A DNA stretch of 64,000 nt from Sipunculus nudus (taxonomy: Eukaryota; Annelida; Sipuncula; Golfingiida; Sipunculidae): assembly GCA_026874595.1 (NCBI GenBank), contig CM049306.1:78704142-78768141 (forward strand), given 5' to 3'. Positions 34,453 through 44,999 of this stretch are shown piece after piece. The number at the start of each line of letters is the position of its first letter. Position 1 is the stretch's first letter. The notes beneath the pieces were generated by a model, which saw nothing but the letters and a program-made list of their open reading frames with translations, was not told the origin of the DNA and did not search any database. Position numbers and translations under genes: made by a program.

Positions 34453-35999
34453 TTTTTGTGTTGTGTGCACCCATGCCAGAATTGCAGCAGTGATGTTTGT
34501 TTAATTGTTTCTTGTTCTAAGTGTTTAGTACTTGCATTGTTCATATACATGTCACACATGTTCTTGAAAAGTAATGGTCCAGCATTGAAGCATTAGGCCT
34601 ATAGGCCTTGTTATTATTTTCATATATATTTCACATAAATTTTTTTATAGTACATACTTCTGTTAAGATTTAATCTTCTTTCGCATAATTAATAAATAAA
34701 GTTTTCAGTGTAACTAAAAATGGTCTCCAAAAGAATCATTCATGATTATATGTCATATTAATATTTAGTATCAAAGCTGACAATTTAGTCCTTTATGTAT
34801 GTATCAGGAGCGGAATTTTGGTAGGGCTGTGTCCTGTTTCTCCTGTTTACATCAAGATTCTGGACAGATTCTAAACTGGAGACTAAAGAACCCCATCTTC
34901 TCAAGTGTATGTATGTTCATTTGGATATGATGCCATGTTTTATTTTATCACATAGTACATCTTGAGAGTGAACAGAGAGGTAGTAAACTTTACAATAATG
35001 GTAGCATGCATGGCTTTTATTCTTCAGGCATGCTCTCCTTATTGCAGCAAAACCAGCATAGGATAATTTAGGAATATGGAGAGTGATTTAAACTTATCAA
35101 TTAATCAATTTTACAAAACAAATAAAATATTATTTATATCACTTTCACAATTAATTTGGTATTCAACAATCTTATACTTTAAATTTTGTACATAACAAGA
35201 TCTAATTATTTGATATCAAAATTTCAGATATTAAATAATAAAATATTATTAACAGTTACTTATATTCTCATATTATATAATCAAATAAATTAATATCTTA
35301 AAAAAATTGTTCATTTAATTTTCAAAATATAAATTAACATAATTTTAGATACTGAATGAAGGTCTGCAAAATTGGTACTATGAAATAACAGACAAGTATT
35401 AAAAGAATTATTTTAAAAGAATATTTATATAAATTAAATAGATAGTACATGTGCCTGCAATATGACTTTATCAAAGTGATTGTAGTACTGGTATGAGTTT
35501 ATATAGCATTGTAGGCTTCCATACGTTATGGGTAGTGAAAACAGCATAAGCTTATCATGAACATTTTGGGTCTGCACTGCAACTACATCTGGTTCCATAT
35601 TCTATTTTTCTTAAATGTGTGTTATTGCAATCTGTATGATTAAAATGCAAACTGGCTTGTGAAAATAAATCTAGGTACATTTCAGAATATGCATATGGAT
35701 TGATGGATGTGAGATAAGATGTACATGTCAATATAATAATACACAATTTATCTGTCTCATAACATCAAACATTCCTCTGTTTATCCATGGTTTACAAATC
35801 AAAGGTCAGATTGTGCCAGGTTACCTATTTGGCTGTGACCTGCTTTGTCCAGTACTCTTATGTAATTAGCACTAGAGGTCACCAGCAGTGTGGCAGCTGG
35901 CCCATGCTTGCCTCAACAATAGGCACTTCCTGGGCAATTGCTGGACAAGAATTGAGTGTGTTCAGCATTATTTGCTGATATGCTTCATGATCAAGGGGC
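34453..35999. other. Interior of the hAT element, no gene recognised
   Basis: AT-rich. One frame at ~35787-35978 ends SWAIAGQELSVFSIIC, faintly like the C-terminal ERxFS block of hAT transposases, but it lacks the other residues. No supported coding sequence. Confidence 0.4.
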
Positions 36000-36165
36000 T
36001 CACAGGAAGTAATAGAAAGTAATATGTATTACTCTTTTACTTTGCCTTCTGTTTCTATTACTATTACTATTACAGCTAAAATGTTTGAGTATATTACTAT
36101 TACTATTACTATTACATGGAAAAAGCTGTAATAGTCTATTACTATTACTATAACTTATTACTATT
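36000..36165 (+). repeat. Right subterminal (TATTAC)n array of the hAT element
   Basis: Four TATTAC clusters (~36057-36074, 36093-36115, 36136-36150, 36156-36167) in the same orientation as at the left end. Confidence 0.8.
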
Positions 36166-36185
36166 ACCCCATGTCTGGTAAACGG

Positions 36186-36984
36186 TGTCATTTAAAACCT
36201 GGATATTTAACTTCCAATAGCCTTGACCTCTGTTGTTCATGCAAGTTTCTATGTCAATGCCAACCGCATTGTGATCGGTCAAACGATCTCCGATTTTACC
36301 GGTAATTACTGTGCAGTTAGTGTAATTTCTAATATGGGATTTTAATGTTTTTGAAACAAATATATAATCAAGTCTGCTTCTGAGTTTCCCACTGTTGTCG
36401 GCACATGTAAAACGTTCATCATTATCACTTAAAAGAAAAGTGTCTACTAAATCATGAGTACAAACAAAGTTTTTAAAGAGAGTCGTACATTTATCCTTTA
36501 AATGGAATTTAGTATCAGTATCTGTGTGTGTAAGAATACTGTTGAAATCTCCAGCAATTATTAAATTTTCCTAAGCCTTGCAGTGTTCAGTGAGCCAGTT
36601 CAGTGTCTCTGTTATAAACTCACAGCGATGTTTATCCTGGTTTGGTGCATACAAACAAACCAATGTGTACAAGTGTTCTGATATTTCTAAGTTAATTAAT
36701 AATTTTCTACCCAATTTATCTTGATATTCATCTATAATTTTAAACCCAACATTTCGGTTTATTAAAATAGCTACCCCTTTTCCATGAGAAGTATCTGACG
36801 TTGAATGTTAAACTGTACCATCCCACGAGCTGTTAAATAATCTGATAAAAGCTGAAACACAATAGGTTTCTTGCAAGAAAGCAATATCAATATTACGCCG
36901 TTTCAACCAATAGAATATTTTCTTTCGTTTAAAGTGATTGTTTAGTCCTCTGACGTTCAGAGATCAGATACGAAGACTGGCCAT
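36186..36984 (-). pseudogene. LINE ORF2 AP-endonuclease domain
   Basis: Starts at ATG 36984, only 13 bp after the ORF1 stop. Blocks in order: SLNVRGLNNHFKRKKIFYWL, DIAFLQETYC (catalytic Glu), GKGVAILINRNVGFK, YTLVCLYAPNQDKHR, NLIIAGDFNSILT (catalytic GDFN), SRLDYIFVS and TDHNAVGI (catalytic His). Disabling changes include TGA where the W of the usual W-x-LNVRG would be (~36964), TAG before ENLIIAGDFN (~36571) and a frameshift near 36805. All catalytic residues that can be aligned are kept. The hAT insertion interrupts the frame at 36185. Confidence 0.85.
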
Positions 36985-36997
36985 TTAAACAACATAT

Positions 36998-38285
36998 CTA
37001 AAAATATTCTGTATCAGTTTCCAAATCGATGTCCGATAAACAGGAAAATCTATTGTTGTCGGCAATTTTCTGAGTTTTCCCAGCTTTTTTGTGGGTATCT
37101 ACATCATTTGGCGACCTTGAAGCGAGTCGTTTTGGACGGGACGAAGTTCGTCCAGGTTCGTCGTCCTGTGGTTTGTCCTGATTTATTTCATACGTGATGT
37201 ACTGGCGTTTTACGTTTTGCAGTTAACGACCAAACAAGTTTTTCCCCTTCCAGCTTGTTTTGGTGGTAACTTTTGATAAGTACCTAGAAAGCCCGGTCCC
37301 TAAATGAAAATCTGGGGAAGCGAGTGCTAAGCTTGATGAGCCAGTGGCAATCATTCATCCTTAAATTCAGGGATTTGTTGAATTTTTTCAAATATGAGGT
37401 TTTCTAAAATGTCTCGGGTATCGTCTGGGGCTAACTTGTCGTCGATTGACGAGCCCAATTTTCTCGCAATTCCAGCATGTTTGGCATTTGCGATTTGTTG
37501 AGCTAGATCGTCACAGTCATTTTCAACGGCACGGCGATATTGAAAGGCATGCTCCAGGGAGGGAAAGTTTTGACCATAAACGTCAAGTGTACAGGGGAAA
37601 TCACTTGATAGAATATCAGTGTGCCCTGATATGATCTGAACGTCCTGGTCTCTCACATACCTAGAGCATTTAGGACTTCCAGCTTTATGCCCTTTCTCAT
37701 TACAGACTGAACAGATTGTATCTGCAAACTGGTTTAAATGGAATATACGGCATTTGGATGGTCCGATCATAATGTTACGTGGGAGAGCTTCTGGTATGGG
37801 GTTGTCAACGAACACAAACCGATTTCCGTTTTTGTATGAGGTTAACAGACCGTCCTTGGTTCTTTCATATTCATATTTGACCTCAGATACCAGAGTGAAG
37901 TTTTTTTCTCTGAGGAAATCTACGATATATGAGTTATCGTATGAGAGGGGTAGATCACAAACTTTGATTTTGATCGGACGGGGAGAAGTTGGGTCAGATC
38001 TAATAGTTAATGGATTTCTATCTGACAGAGTAATGTGTTTACCCTAAGGATTATACCTTCTGCGAGTAATTTTACTCTTGCTTCGGTAGATTTAGCGTAT
38101 ATACGCCACAAATTTTGTACCTGTTGACCCTCGTCAATGTTTACAGTCCCGACGACTCTAGCTGCGGCGGAGCACACCTCGAAAGGTCTCATTACGTCGC
38201 CTTCCTCTGAGTAATCCTTTCTTTTAGGGATTACTTGGTCATTTGTAAAGAAAACCGGTAGCACACTTTCCGCTGTCATTATCAA
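36998..38285 (-). pseudogene. LINE ORF1: RRM-like, CCHC-like knuckle and NADAR domain
   Basis: Nearly open over about 429 codons. It starts at ATG 38285 (MIMTAESVLPVFF). A one-base deletion near 38042 shifts the frame, and another lesion near 37350 creates the stop after PEFKDE. Order: an N-terminal fold with LWRIYAKSTEARVKLLAEGI; a second RRM-like part (PIKIKVCDLPLSYDNSYIVD to NGNRFVFVD); a zinc knuckle CSVCNEKGHKAGSPKC (CX2CX4HX6C, ~37713-37666); then a NADAR domain (~37614-37226); then a basic/acidic tail ending DLETDTEYF at 36998. L1/Tx1 ORF1 proteins usually bind RNA through RRM and CCHC modules; the NADAR fusion is the unusual part. The ORF1 stop and ORF2 start are 13 bp apart, as in a bicistronic LINE. 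Confidence 0.8.
37226..37614 (-). other. NADAR (YbiA-like) domain encoded in LINE ORF1
   Basis: Starts LSSDFPCTLDVYGQNFPSLE then HAFQYRRA, matching the NADAR opening (L S .. F . V . G . . . PS.EH.FQ..KA) with the conserved Glu-His. Then IANAKHAGIARKLG, corresponding to the I..A..P..A...G helix, and DILENLIFEKIQQIPEF, corresponding to the M..A...KF.QNP helix. After the frameshift it ends LGTGLSRYLSK ... WKGKNLFGR, matching the WG.G ... G.N.LG closing motif, with Leu at the usual Trp. Known NADAR members cleave N-glycosidic bonds in riboflavin intermediates (YbiA) or remove ADP-ribose from guanine. Activity here is unknown. Confidence 0.75.
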
Positions 38286-38689
38286 TGCAATGAGTTCCTT
38301 TCAATTCACAATAAATCACAAATATCAGTTTTTGAATAGAGGAATTTTCTATCTTGACATGTATTCTGAGAGTTAGTACTATAAACAAGTTCTCAGCAAA
38401 AACTTACGAAGGTTGTCGTTCAGTTTCACGCGTTTGTGATCAAAATTTGTCAGAGCAGTCGAGAGGCGAACTCTACGACACCTGCATCACGTGACCGTTT
38501 ACTACAAATTATAATTATTTGAAATCATTTATTGATATTATATTTTTTTGTTGTGCCAAACCTGAGCGCTATACTTATTCAAATCAATTTTCAAGGTTCA
38601 ATAAAACACTTGACACGTTCAGAGAAGTTGGCTTCAGCGCACAGAGGTTCAGTGTTTATAATATATATATATGCCGATGTGGCTGTATT

Positions 38690-39000
38690 TATGCATCCGA
38701 TAGCTGAGATTCAGGGCACCGTAAGGACACCGCACGGGCAAAATTTACATCGCAAGGGAGCCGTGCGGACCCCACAAAACAGCCATTCGATTTTCACATA
38801 TCTCGCCGAGCGCACGGTGCCCGTACGGCAACGGCGGACACCACGCCGGGAGAATCGAGAGCAGCCAACTCAGCACCACGGCGCCCGTGCGGCGAGTAAA
38901 AATAGAACCGGCGCCCTTGAAAATCGTACGGGTACCTTGCGGGCACCGTGCGAATATAGCGAAAAATGCTGATTTTACTCACCGTACGGATCCTAGCTGT
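38690..39000. repeat. CpG-dense cluster of CCGTRCGG words upstream of the LINE
   Basis: About eight CCGTACGG/CCGTGCGG/CCGCACGG-type words occur in 300 bp (near 38733, 38761, 38814, 38826, 38883, 38925, 38945 and 38981), often next to CACC or GCCC. It is a local CpG island in AT-rich DNA, 400-700 bp 5' of the minus-strand LINE ORF1. A 146-codon open frame across it is compositional. It may be LINE 5' UTR or a separate minisatellite. Confidence 0.55.
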
Positions 39001-42000
39001 TGGCTATATGTGATAGCGGCATTACACGCTTGTTGGACCCGCATATATGGAAAGGCACTCTAACGCATCTACACTCGCTGCGGCGGCACCATTTTAACCC
39101 CTTATTATATATGTTTCTGTAAATATTTTTTTATTCTTCGAAGTTTCAATTGGTTTTGTCGTTATTGTGATCTTATTATTGTTGATATTACACATAGCTT
39201 GAGAGACACAGATTGTTGTGTGAGTAACCATTTGTAGGTTGCTTGCCTTGAGGTTATACGGGTGCCTGCTAAGACCTGCATATGCTTATGACAAAAAAAC
39301 TTGCTAACGTTGTCTAAATGGCTTAAACTGCAAGTATAAAATGGCATTCGTCTCGAACTTTTTTCGTTTCATTGAACGGGTTCGGCTCTGGATTGGCATG
39401 GCTCGGTCTCCGCTGCTAGGATCGGTGGAGGGAATGCATGCTGCTTCTGCCTTTGTGGTTGTGGGTGCTGTGGCTTTCCTAAGGTCACCGGTACGGGTAA
39501 AACGGTGGCGGTCTCTCGCGGCTTCCTGCTTGGCTTGGTGGCATCACGTCTATTGGCTCTCAAAATTATGCTTAGGGAGCGCACCGGGTTGGGGTCTTAA
39601 CCACAGCAACCTGTAGCTGCTTGATAAAGCGGAAACATCTAAAGCAAAAGCAAGACCTGCATATTTGACTTTTTTTCAGTTTAGCATAGTGGATAAAGTA
39701 TATATATGAGAATAAACTTGGCAATAAATGCAGAAAAATTATGCATCCCTGAATTACATTCCATTCTTTAGTATAGCGCTTCAGTAAGTAGATAGCCTAC
39801 GATTTAATGTTTGGTGGTCAAGAATCAAAGGGGGGGGGGGTTGGGGTTATATAGATAATAGTGCAACTGTCGACATTTTTTCGGCCGAAAAGGTTGGCGG
39901 GGGGGGGGGGGGTGTACAATGTCAGAACATTTTCGCTCGTGAACCCCCCCCCCCTCCTCCACCCCACCCCTTATGCTAAAATCTCGCGCACGCCCTTGAT
40001 ATCTTTAAATGTTTTTAAATTTATATATACCGGAAACATGATATCTCACTCTTTTAAACCTTATACTCATATAAGTAGTACATATGAAATATGTCACATA
40101 CACGGACAATAATATATATATATATACTTGATGTTTACAGGTAAACCCAATATTATTCATGGGGCCGGATCCCTAACACACGTTATTCATTTAGCTACCG
40201 GCAGGGATTTCCCAAAATAGCCATGTTGTACTTAAATCCATTTATTATATTTGAACTTATATATTATAGACAGTCAACGGATATTTAATTGATCATCCCA
40301 ATTCTTCGGCATATCATAATAAAATGTAAAACCTAATACACAAAGTATCTGCTGCTATTGACGTTTTTTGTAAGTAGCAGTCAAATGTGAAAGGCTGAGA
40401 AAGTTTAAGCTGATTTCCACAGGATAGAATAATACATGTAATTTCCTTTAATTCCTATAGAAACAGGAAATCCTAAAAATCACACAAACGTGCACGTAGC
40501 ATATCATTTTCTAAATTTGACTTTAATGATTACGTATTCCCCAAACCATGTGTGTTTCTGCAGTGTGCGGAGATAACTTAGTAAAATTGATGACGGACGG
40601 TTTATTCTTTTCTCTCAGTTCGCATATATGCAAATTGTATACCACTAGTTCCTCTCTTCTCTCAAGGCTTAACCCGCAAATCAAGATTTTCCATCGCGTA
40701 TTTCTGCCGACAAGCCACATAGCGAAAGAGTATACCCTTCGGTTTTCCTGCTGTAGCCAGCTCAGTAGCAGATCGCCATCTTGAACGATAATCGAGCAAG
40801 AGGTGGGAATATGCGCATCGGCAAATGTGACACCGAAAATCGGCCACCTAAATCGAAACCGATTTTGAGAAAATCTGTGGGAAAAATCTCCAGACAATGT
40901 CGCGCAATAAAATCGTGTAGTGAGCACCCGGCTTAAGATTACATGCAATTAATCGTATAAAATTAAGCTGGCACATATAGAAACACGTAACATAATTAGT
41001 AATGTCAAATTTTGATCTGTGAGATGATATCGCAAATTAAGGAATTTATACTTGTATCTAAGAGACTTGAAAATGCAGACAACAATATGAGTTGCAGTGA
41101 ACAGCCTATGACTAAAATATCGCTAATTAATTACTCATATACATTTAATAATCCATCAATTAATGCACAAGGATGATGTAGCTACATTTCCCAAAAAAAT
41201 AAAAAAAACGATGATGACCTTGGACTTTATATATAAATGGTCTTATGGGGAAGGAGGCTTTTATCTCAAGGAATGGGTTGGGACACGGATATCGAGTATA
41301 TCTCAGTTAAGCTCATGTTACATTAAAGTCAACTATATAAATAAACGCACAGCCAAGGCTGTGGGTGGCATGCATAAGAAAAGAAAACATTATTAAGGAA
41401 TTTCACCAAATACATTCTTTTCCTTATTGCTATATGAAAATTTATGAGAATTAAAATGTATTGTCTACCTTATTAAAAAATGTTGCCAAACTCATATGTC
41501 AGCTATACAATCTTATTTCAATATAAATTAATATTTACATAATATTTTTTTCAGCATTCCTCTTTGTTTGCACCTAGAGTTCTGAATTTGAATAGGAAGT
41601 GTTCATATTAGGGTGCAATTAAAACTTTCCTTACTTTAAAGAACTAATATGATTGATAAATGAAATTCACGACACTAAAACGGTGCTAATGATGAGAAAT
41701 ATTACAGGTCTTGGACTTAAAACCTTAGCCTATACTGCTGATTCTAGATTGGTCAGGAAATAATTTCCCATGAAATTTTTTTTTTCAACAAGCCCCCAAA
41801 AGATCATACATGCTCCAGCTAAATGGAGGGCCGAGTACATGTCAGTTGGGTTGAGACTTTACTAGCTGATTCCGAGATCCGTCCGTCTGATCTGTGTAGC
41901 CGTGTTCCTTCCTTACCCAGAGGCATTGTTTTCCCATTTACTGAGTTTCTGTTTCTCAAAAGATATTTATCTATGTTCTGGTGGCACAGTGCTACTATAC

Positions 42001-43789
42001 TTTAACAAAACCTTTTGAAGAGTTTGGAGCATATTTGTGATCTGAGTCGGACAGATACATTACCAGGATATCATCAAAAAGTTGAAAGTAGTCAAATACC
42101 ACTGATTCCACCAGGATTTCATCAAACTGTGCTGTGTGTTTCATTGAAAATGTGTTTCACGGTAAATAAACTCCATGCATGGTTGGCGCTGAAAAATTAC
42201 CATGGGCTTTGGTTGGGATAGAGAAATCTCATGGTGGTAAGCATGCAAGATCGTCTTCAGAATTTAAAGGATTGTTTCCTGTGTATCACCCTATTCCTCT
42301 ACAAAATTGTGTACTGAAGATGCTCATATATAGACAGAGCAAACAAATAACAAACCAGGGAAGTAAGGGAGGTAAAACATAAAAATATACATCCTAAATA
42401 TGTGAATGTTAGCGGCCACATATGGAAGTCCACAGTTATATAACCTTTGACAGCATATGTAAAGACTGTATGGAAGTCATGGAGAAGGGAGTGGGGGGGG
42501 GGGGGGGGGACTTCAAGTATGACTTAGGTGTCTGTAACGCTTTTTGACCCCGCTTTTATCATATATAAATAGTTTTGAGAGACCAGTTAGTTTTCCATGC
42601 ATATGACAGCTTTGTCCATTCGTATATACACCATTCATAATACACTCTTCAAAAACTTGCACAATCATTTGTCATGCATGTTCCTTTAATATGTTATACA
42701 AACACATACAACTGTTACAATTGCCACGAATAAAGATGAATTTCCGCAAAGGTGCTATTTTGATTAAATGAACCCAAATTAAGCTCACATAATCCCCCTC
42801 CAACTAAGATAAATATCGTATAAGTTGTAAATATCGGGCCTCGACGTGACACAAGGGGGAAAATAAAAACTGGCAGTTTCGCTCTTATTGTATCATTATG
42901 ATGGTCATACATAGGTTACCAAAAAGCATATTACTGTTATAATGTATAACAGCTGTTTTCCAGAAATTTTTATCATCCCATCTTCATCTTTACTTGAGTG
43001 TTTAATCAGTTTTATTTATTACCTTCGATCTGCAGAATGCTTTGGAACATAGTACTGACCAAATCATGTGTTCAATATAATTACAGTTTTTTTTTTTTGT
43101 TTTTTTTTAATGGGAGAACAGCAACACTGAAAATGGTGGGCACTATGACTAAAACAATATCAAAATGAATTCTCTAGGTCATAATACCCCAGAATTCATA
43201 TAGTGGATTACCCCCTATGTCAAACGTAAAGGTAATTATGGCATTTTTTGCTATTTTCGCATTATTTTGGCGGCTATTTTGTTTTATGCTCATTAGCAAA
43301 GATTGCCCAAGGCTGACAGAGGGCCAACCAACATTTGTTTTTCACACCTGATATGTCGGCAAACAAAATCCACAAAGAAAAAAACTTAAGACCATAAAAC
43401 AACGTAAGTAAAAAAATGACGTTTGGCTGCCGGACTATATGGTGTTCCCTATTGGTCACATAAATGAATGGGCCACGCACACATAACATTCAACTGAAGA
43501 TATATTCGATCAAGGGATATACTTGGTATTTTGTCGATCGTCCATATGCTACATAAACATACAACGCCTTTTGGCGCATTGTGAATTAGCCAATCCGCCA
43601 AATGTAATCGTGACATTTTATAATCATGATTTAATTTTTTAATAATAAAAACGCATGTAAAACCGTTAACAAATAGAGGTCATATCCATATCATGATTAT
43701 TCATGATTATGGGCTAAAAAGACCTGAAAATATATATTATAGTGCCTTATTAGAAGTCCATATACCCCTTGGCGATAATGGTTATGCAT
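39001..43789. other. Long stretch without a recognised gene
   Basis: Contents: a GC-richer 91-codon open frame at 39341-39616 (MAFVSNFFRFIERVRL...) and a 141-codon minus frame at 40523-40948, neither resembling a family I know. Poly-G and poly-C tracts occur at ~39830, ~39898-39912, ~39944-39953 and ~42490-42510. GGGTGCTCACTACACGATTTT on the minus strand near 40930 resembles a transposon end (a similar TGTCACACTACACGACA is at ~21760), but no partner was found. The rest is AT-rich and featureless. Confidence 0.35.
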
Positions 43790-43969
43790 CAGGGGCGTAG
43801 CCCCCTCCCCCGGGTCGCAGCCAGAACTCGCTGTCCTCTCGGAATATCACTTAATCTAATACTTTCTAATATTTCTTGTTATGAATAAGCAATTAGACTA
43901 TTTAAGTATATGCAGTTTATTACTTTCAAATTTATTAGTTGAATATTAGGATATTTATGAACAGCTGCA

Positions 43970-44118
43970 GAACAACTGCAGATCGATCGAGCACAGGCCC
44001 TGGTTGTGGTCGACCATGAACAATCTTACTGCTCCTCTGGTGATACCGGTACTCGAACTCGCGATCTGTGCTCTTAATAGTCCTGTGTGTGCTGTCAAGA
44101 CCACGGAACTCGGTAAAA
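43970..44118 (-). repeat. Degenerate tRNA-derived SINE
   Basis: On the minus strand, CCGTGGTCTTGACAGC (A-box-like, ~44105-44090) is followed about 35 bp later by GCGAGTTCGAGTACCGG (B-box-like, ~44061-44045) and then a non-tRNA tail. Box order and spacing fit a Pol III promoter of a tRNA-derived SINE. Both boxes deviate from consensus, so it is probably inactive. Confidence 0.4.
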
Positions 44119-44410
44119 TGCAAAGTTTAACATAAGAATTCAACTTATGAGTTATTTCACTACGAGCATTACATTTAAAAGATAATATTTTGCAAGTTAC
44201 AAACGTAATTGCGCCTTTGCGCCACTGACTTCTTTGAAAACGACTGAAATTTTATATCCTTATTTTGAAGAAATATAAATATAAAATATTGAACCTCTCT
44301 ACAGTTTGACTACATAACGCAAAGACATAAAGGGAACAGAAAATCCTCATATTTTTTGTGAAAATTGCCTTAAAATGTCCTCTTTACATTGTATATTCAA
44401 AAAATTTCCC

Positions 44411-44445
44411 AATATGGGAGGGGGATATACCCCCTCCCATACCCC
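44411..44445. repeat. Perfect-looking hairpin of GGGAGGGGG / CCCCCTCCC
   Basis: ATGGGAGGGGG and CCCCCTCCCAT flank a 6-bp loop (ATATAC), giving an 11-bp GC-rich stem that could also adopt G-rich structures. Confidence 0.6.
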
Positions 44446-44540
44446 CATGTACCTGTAACTAACCTCAATAAAACCATGGTTCATAATTAAAAATAAAAAA
44501 AAAATATATATTTTTTCATAAACTAAAATATATAACGGAA

Positions 44541-44583
<43 letters not shown>

Positions 44584-44798
44584 TACTTATATATACCTGT
44601 ATATATAACAGCTTTCATAGTACCGTTACATGCATATTAGCGCCCCCCCCCCCCCCCCCCCCCCCCCGTTTTCGAATTTCTGGATCCGCCACTGATCATG
44701 GCCCCCTCCCCTCCCTCAATCCTGGCTACGCCCCTGTCATATACATTAAAATGCATGTCTTTTACTTTATAATCGTCCAATTCCTATGTTCTCCTAGA

Positions 44799-44927
44799 TT
44801 GGATGTAGTCTATCACTATAAATATCTTTGGATCACTTTCCCTTCAAAATCATCAAGGACCAGGAACCACCAACTGCAGGCAATGAAGGCAAATAAAGCT
44901 TGTAGTATTATTAGGTATTTTAATTGA
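44799..44927 (+). pseudogene. LINE RT thumb fragment
   Basis: The frame LDVVYHYKYLWITFPSKSSR then HQLQAMKANKACSIIRYFN before a TGA matches the YKYLGI...L..KA.KA...I thumb segment downstream of the YADD box in animal LINEs (Trp replaces the usual Gly). Nothing upstream matches the RT palm. Downstream to ~45660 there are weakly LINE-like frames that I cannot assign. Confidence 0.4.
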
Positions 44928-44999
44928 AGGTATAAGAAAGTATCTGTGAAAATGTGGAAATTGTGGATTCATTTTGCTGTTTTTTCAGGATTCTTGTGA

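Larger units (their letters stand above)
30649..36177. mobile_element. 5,529-bp hAT-type DNA transposon inserted in LINE ORF2
   Basis: Ends are inverted repeats CAGACATGGGGT (30649-30660) and ACCCCATGTCTG (end 36177), with the inner block CTATTACAG also mirrored (30661-30669 and 36126-36134). A perfect 8-bp duplication GTAAACGG flanks it at 30641-30648 and 36178-36185. CA-starting TIRs with an 8-bp TSD indicate the hAT superfamily. Long TATTAC/CTATTA arrays lie just inside both ends. No convincing transposase remains, so it is non-autonomous or gutted. It contains the younger 3.2-kb repeat 31217-34452. Confidence 0.85.
29150..38510 (-). mobile_element. L1/Tx1-type LINE, split by a hAT-type insertion
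   Basis: Minus-strand pieces in order: ORF1 (38285 to 36998), ORF2 endonuclease (36984 to 36186), then after the 5.5-kb insert the ORF2 linker and RT start (30640 to 29620) and the ORF2 C-terminus (29610 to 29152). Joining the two sides across one TSD copy gives a continuous ORF2 reading (YWKLNIQVLNDTVY then IKLRENIINQ). The 5' UTR probably runs from 38286 to about 38510 or beyond. The RT palm with YADD is deleted between 29620 and 29610. Apart from the insert, the element is compact and fairly well preserved. Confidence 0.85.
43790..44736. mobile_element. Possible 947-bp hAT-like non-autonomous element
   Basis: Left end CAGGGGCGTAGCC at 43790; right end GGCTACGCCCCTG to 44736; 13 bp perfectly inverted. 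Flanking octamers TTATGCAT and TCATATAC agree at 4 of 8, all differences being transitions, so the TSD is not proven. The interior holds a tRNA-like SINE relic, an (AAT)n run (44547-44583), poly-C (44643-44667) and a second hAT-like end, CTGGATCCGCCACTG, at ~44682-44696. Confidence 0.45.

Noticed and set aside
35787-35978. Possible hAT transposase C-terminus (AIAGQELSVFSII)
   Set aside because: Only a faint match to the ERxFS block and no other transposase motif upstream in any frame.
39341-39616. 91-codon frame in GC-richer DNA
   Set aside because: Its product is not recognisable and the antisense strand is equally open, so composition alone explains it.
40523-40948. 141-codon minus-strand frame, considered as a Harbinger-type transposon protein
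   Set aside because: The expected RRWWVRP and DDE motifs are absent; only a vague terminus-like GGGTGCTCACTACACGAT was seen.
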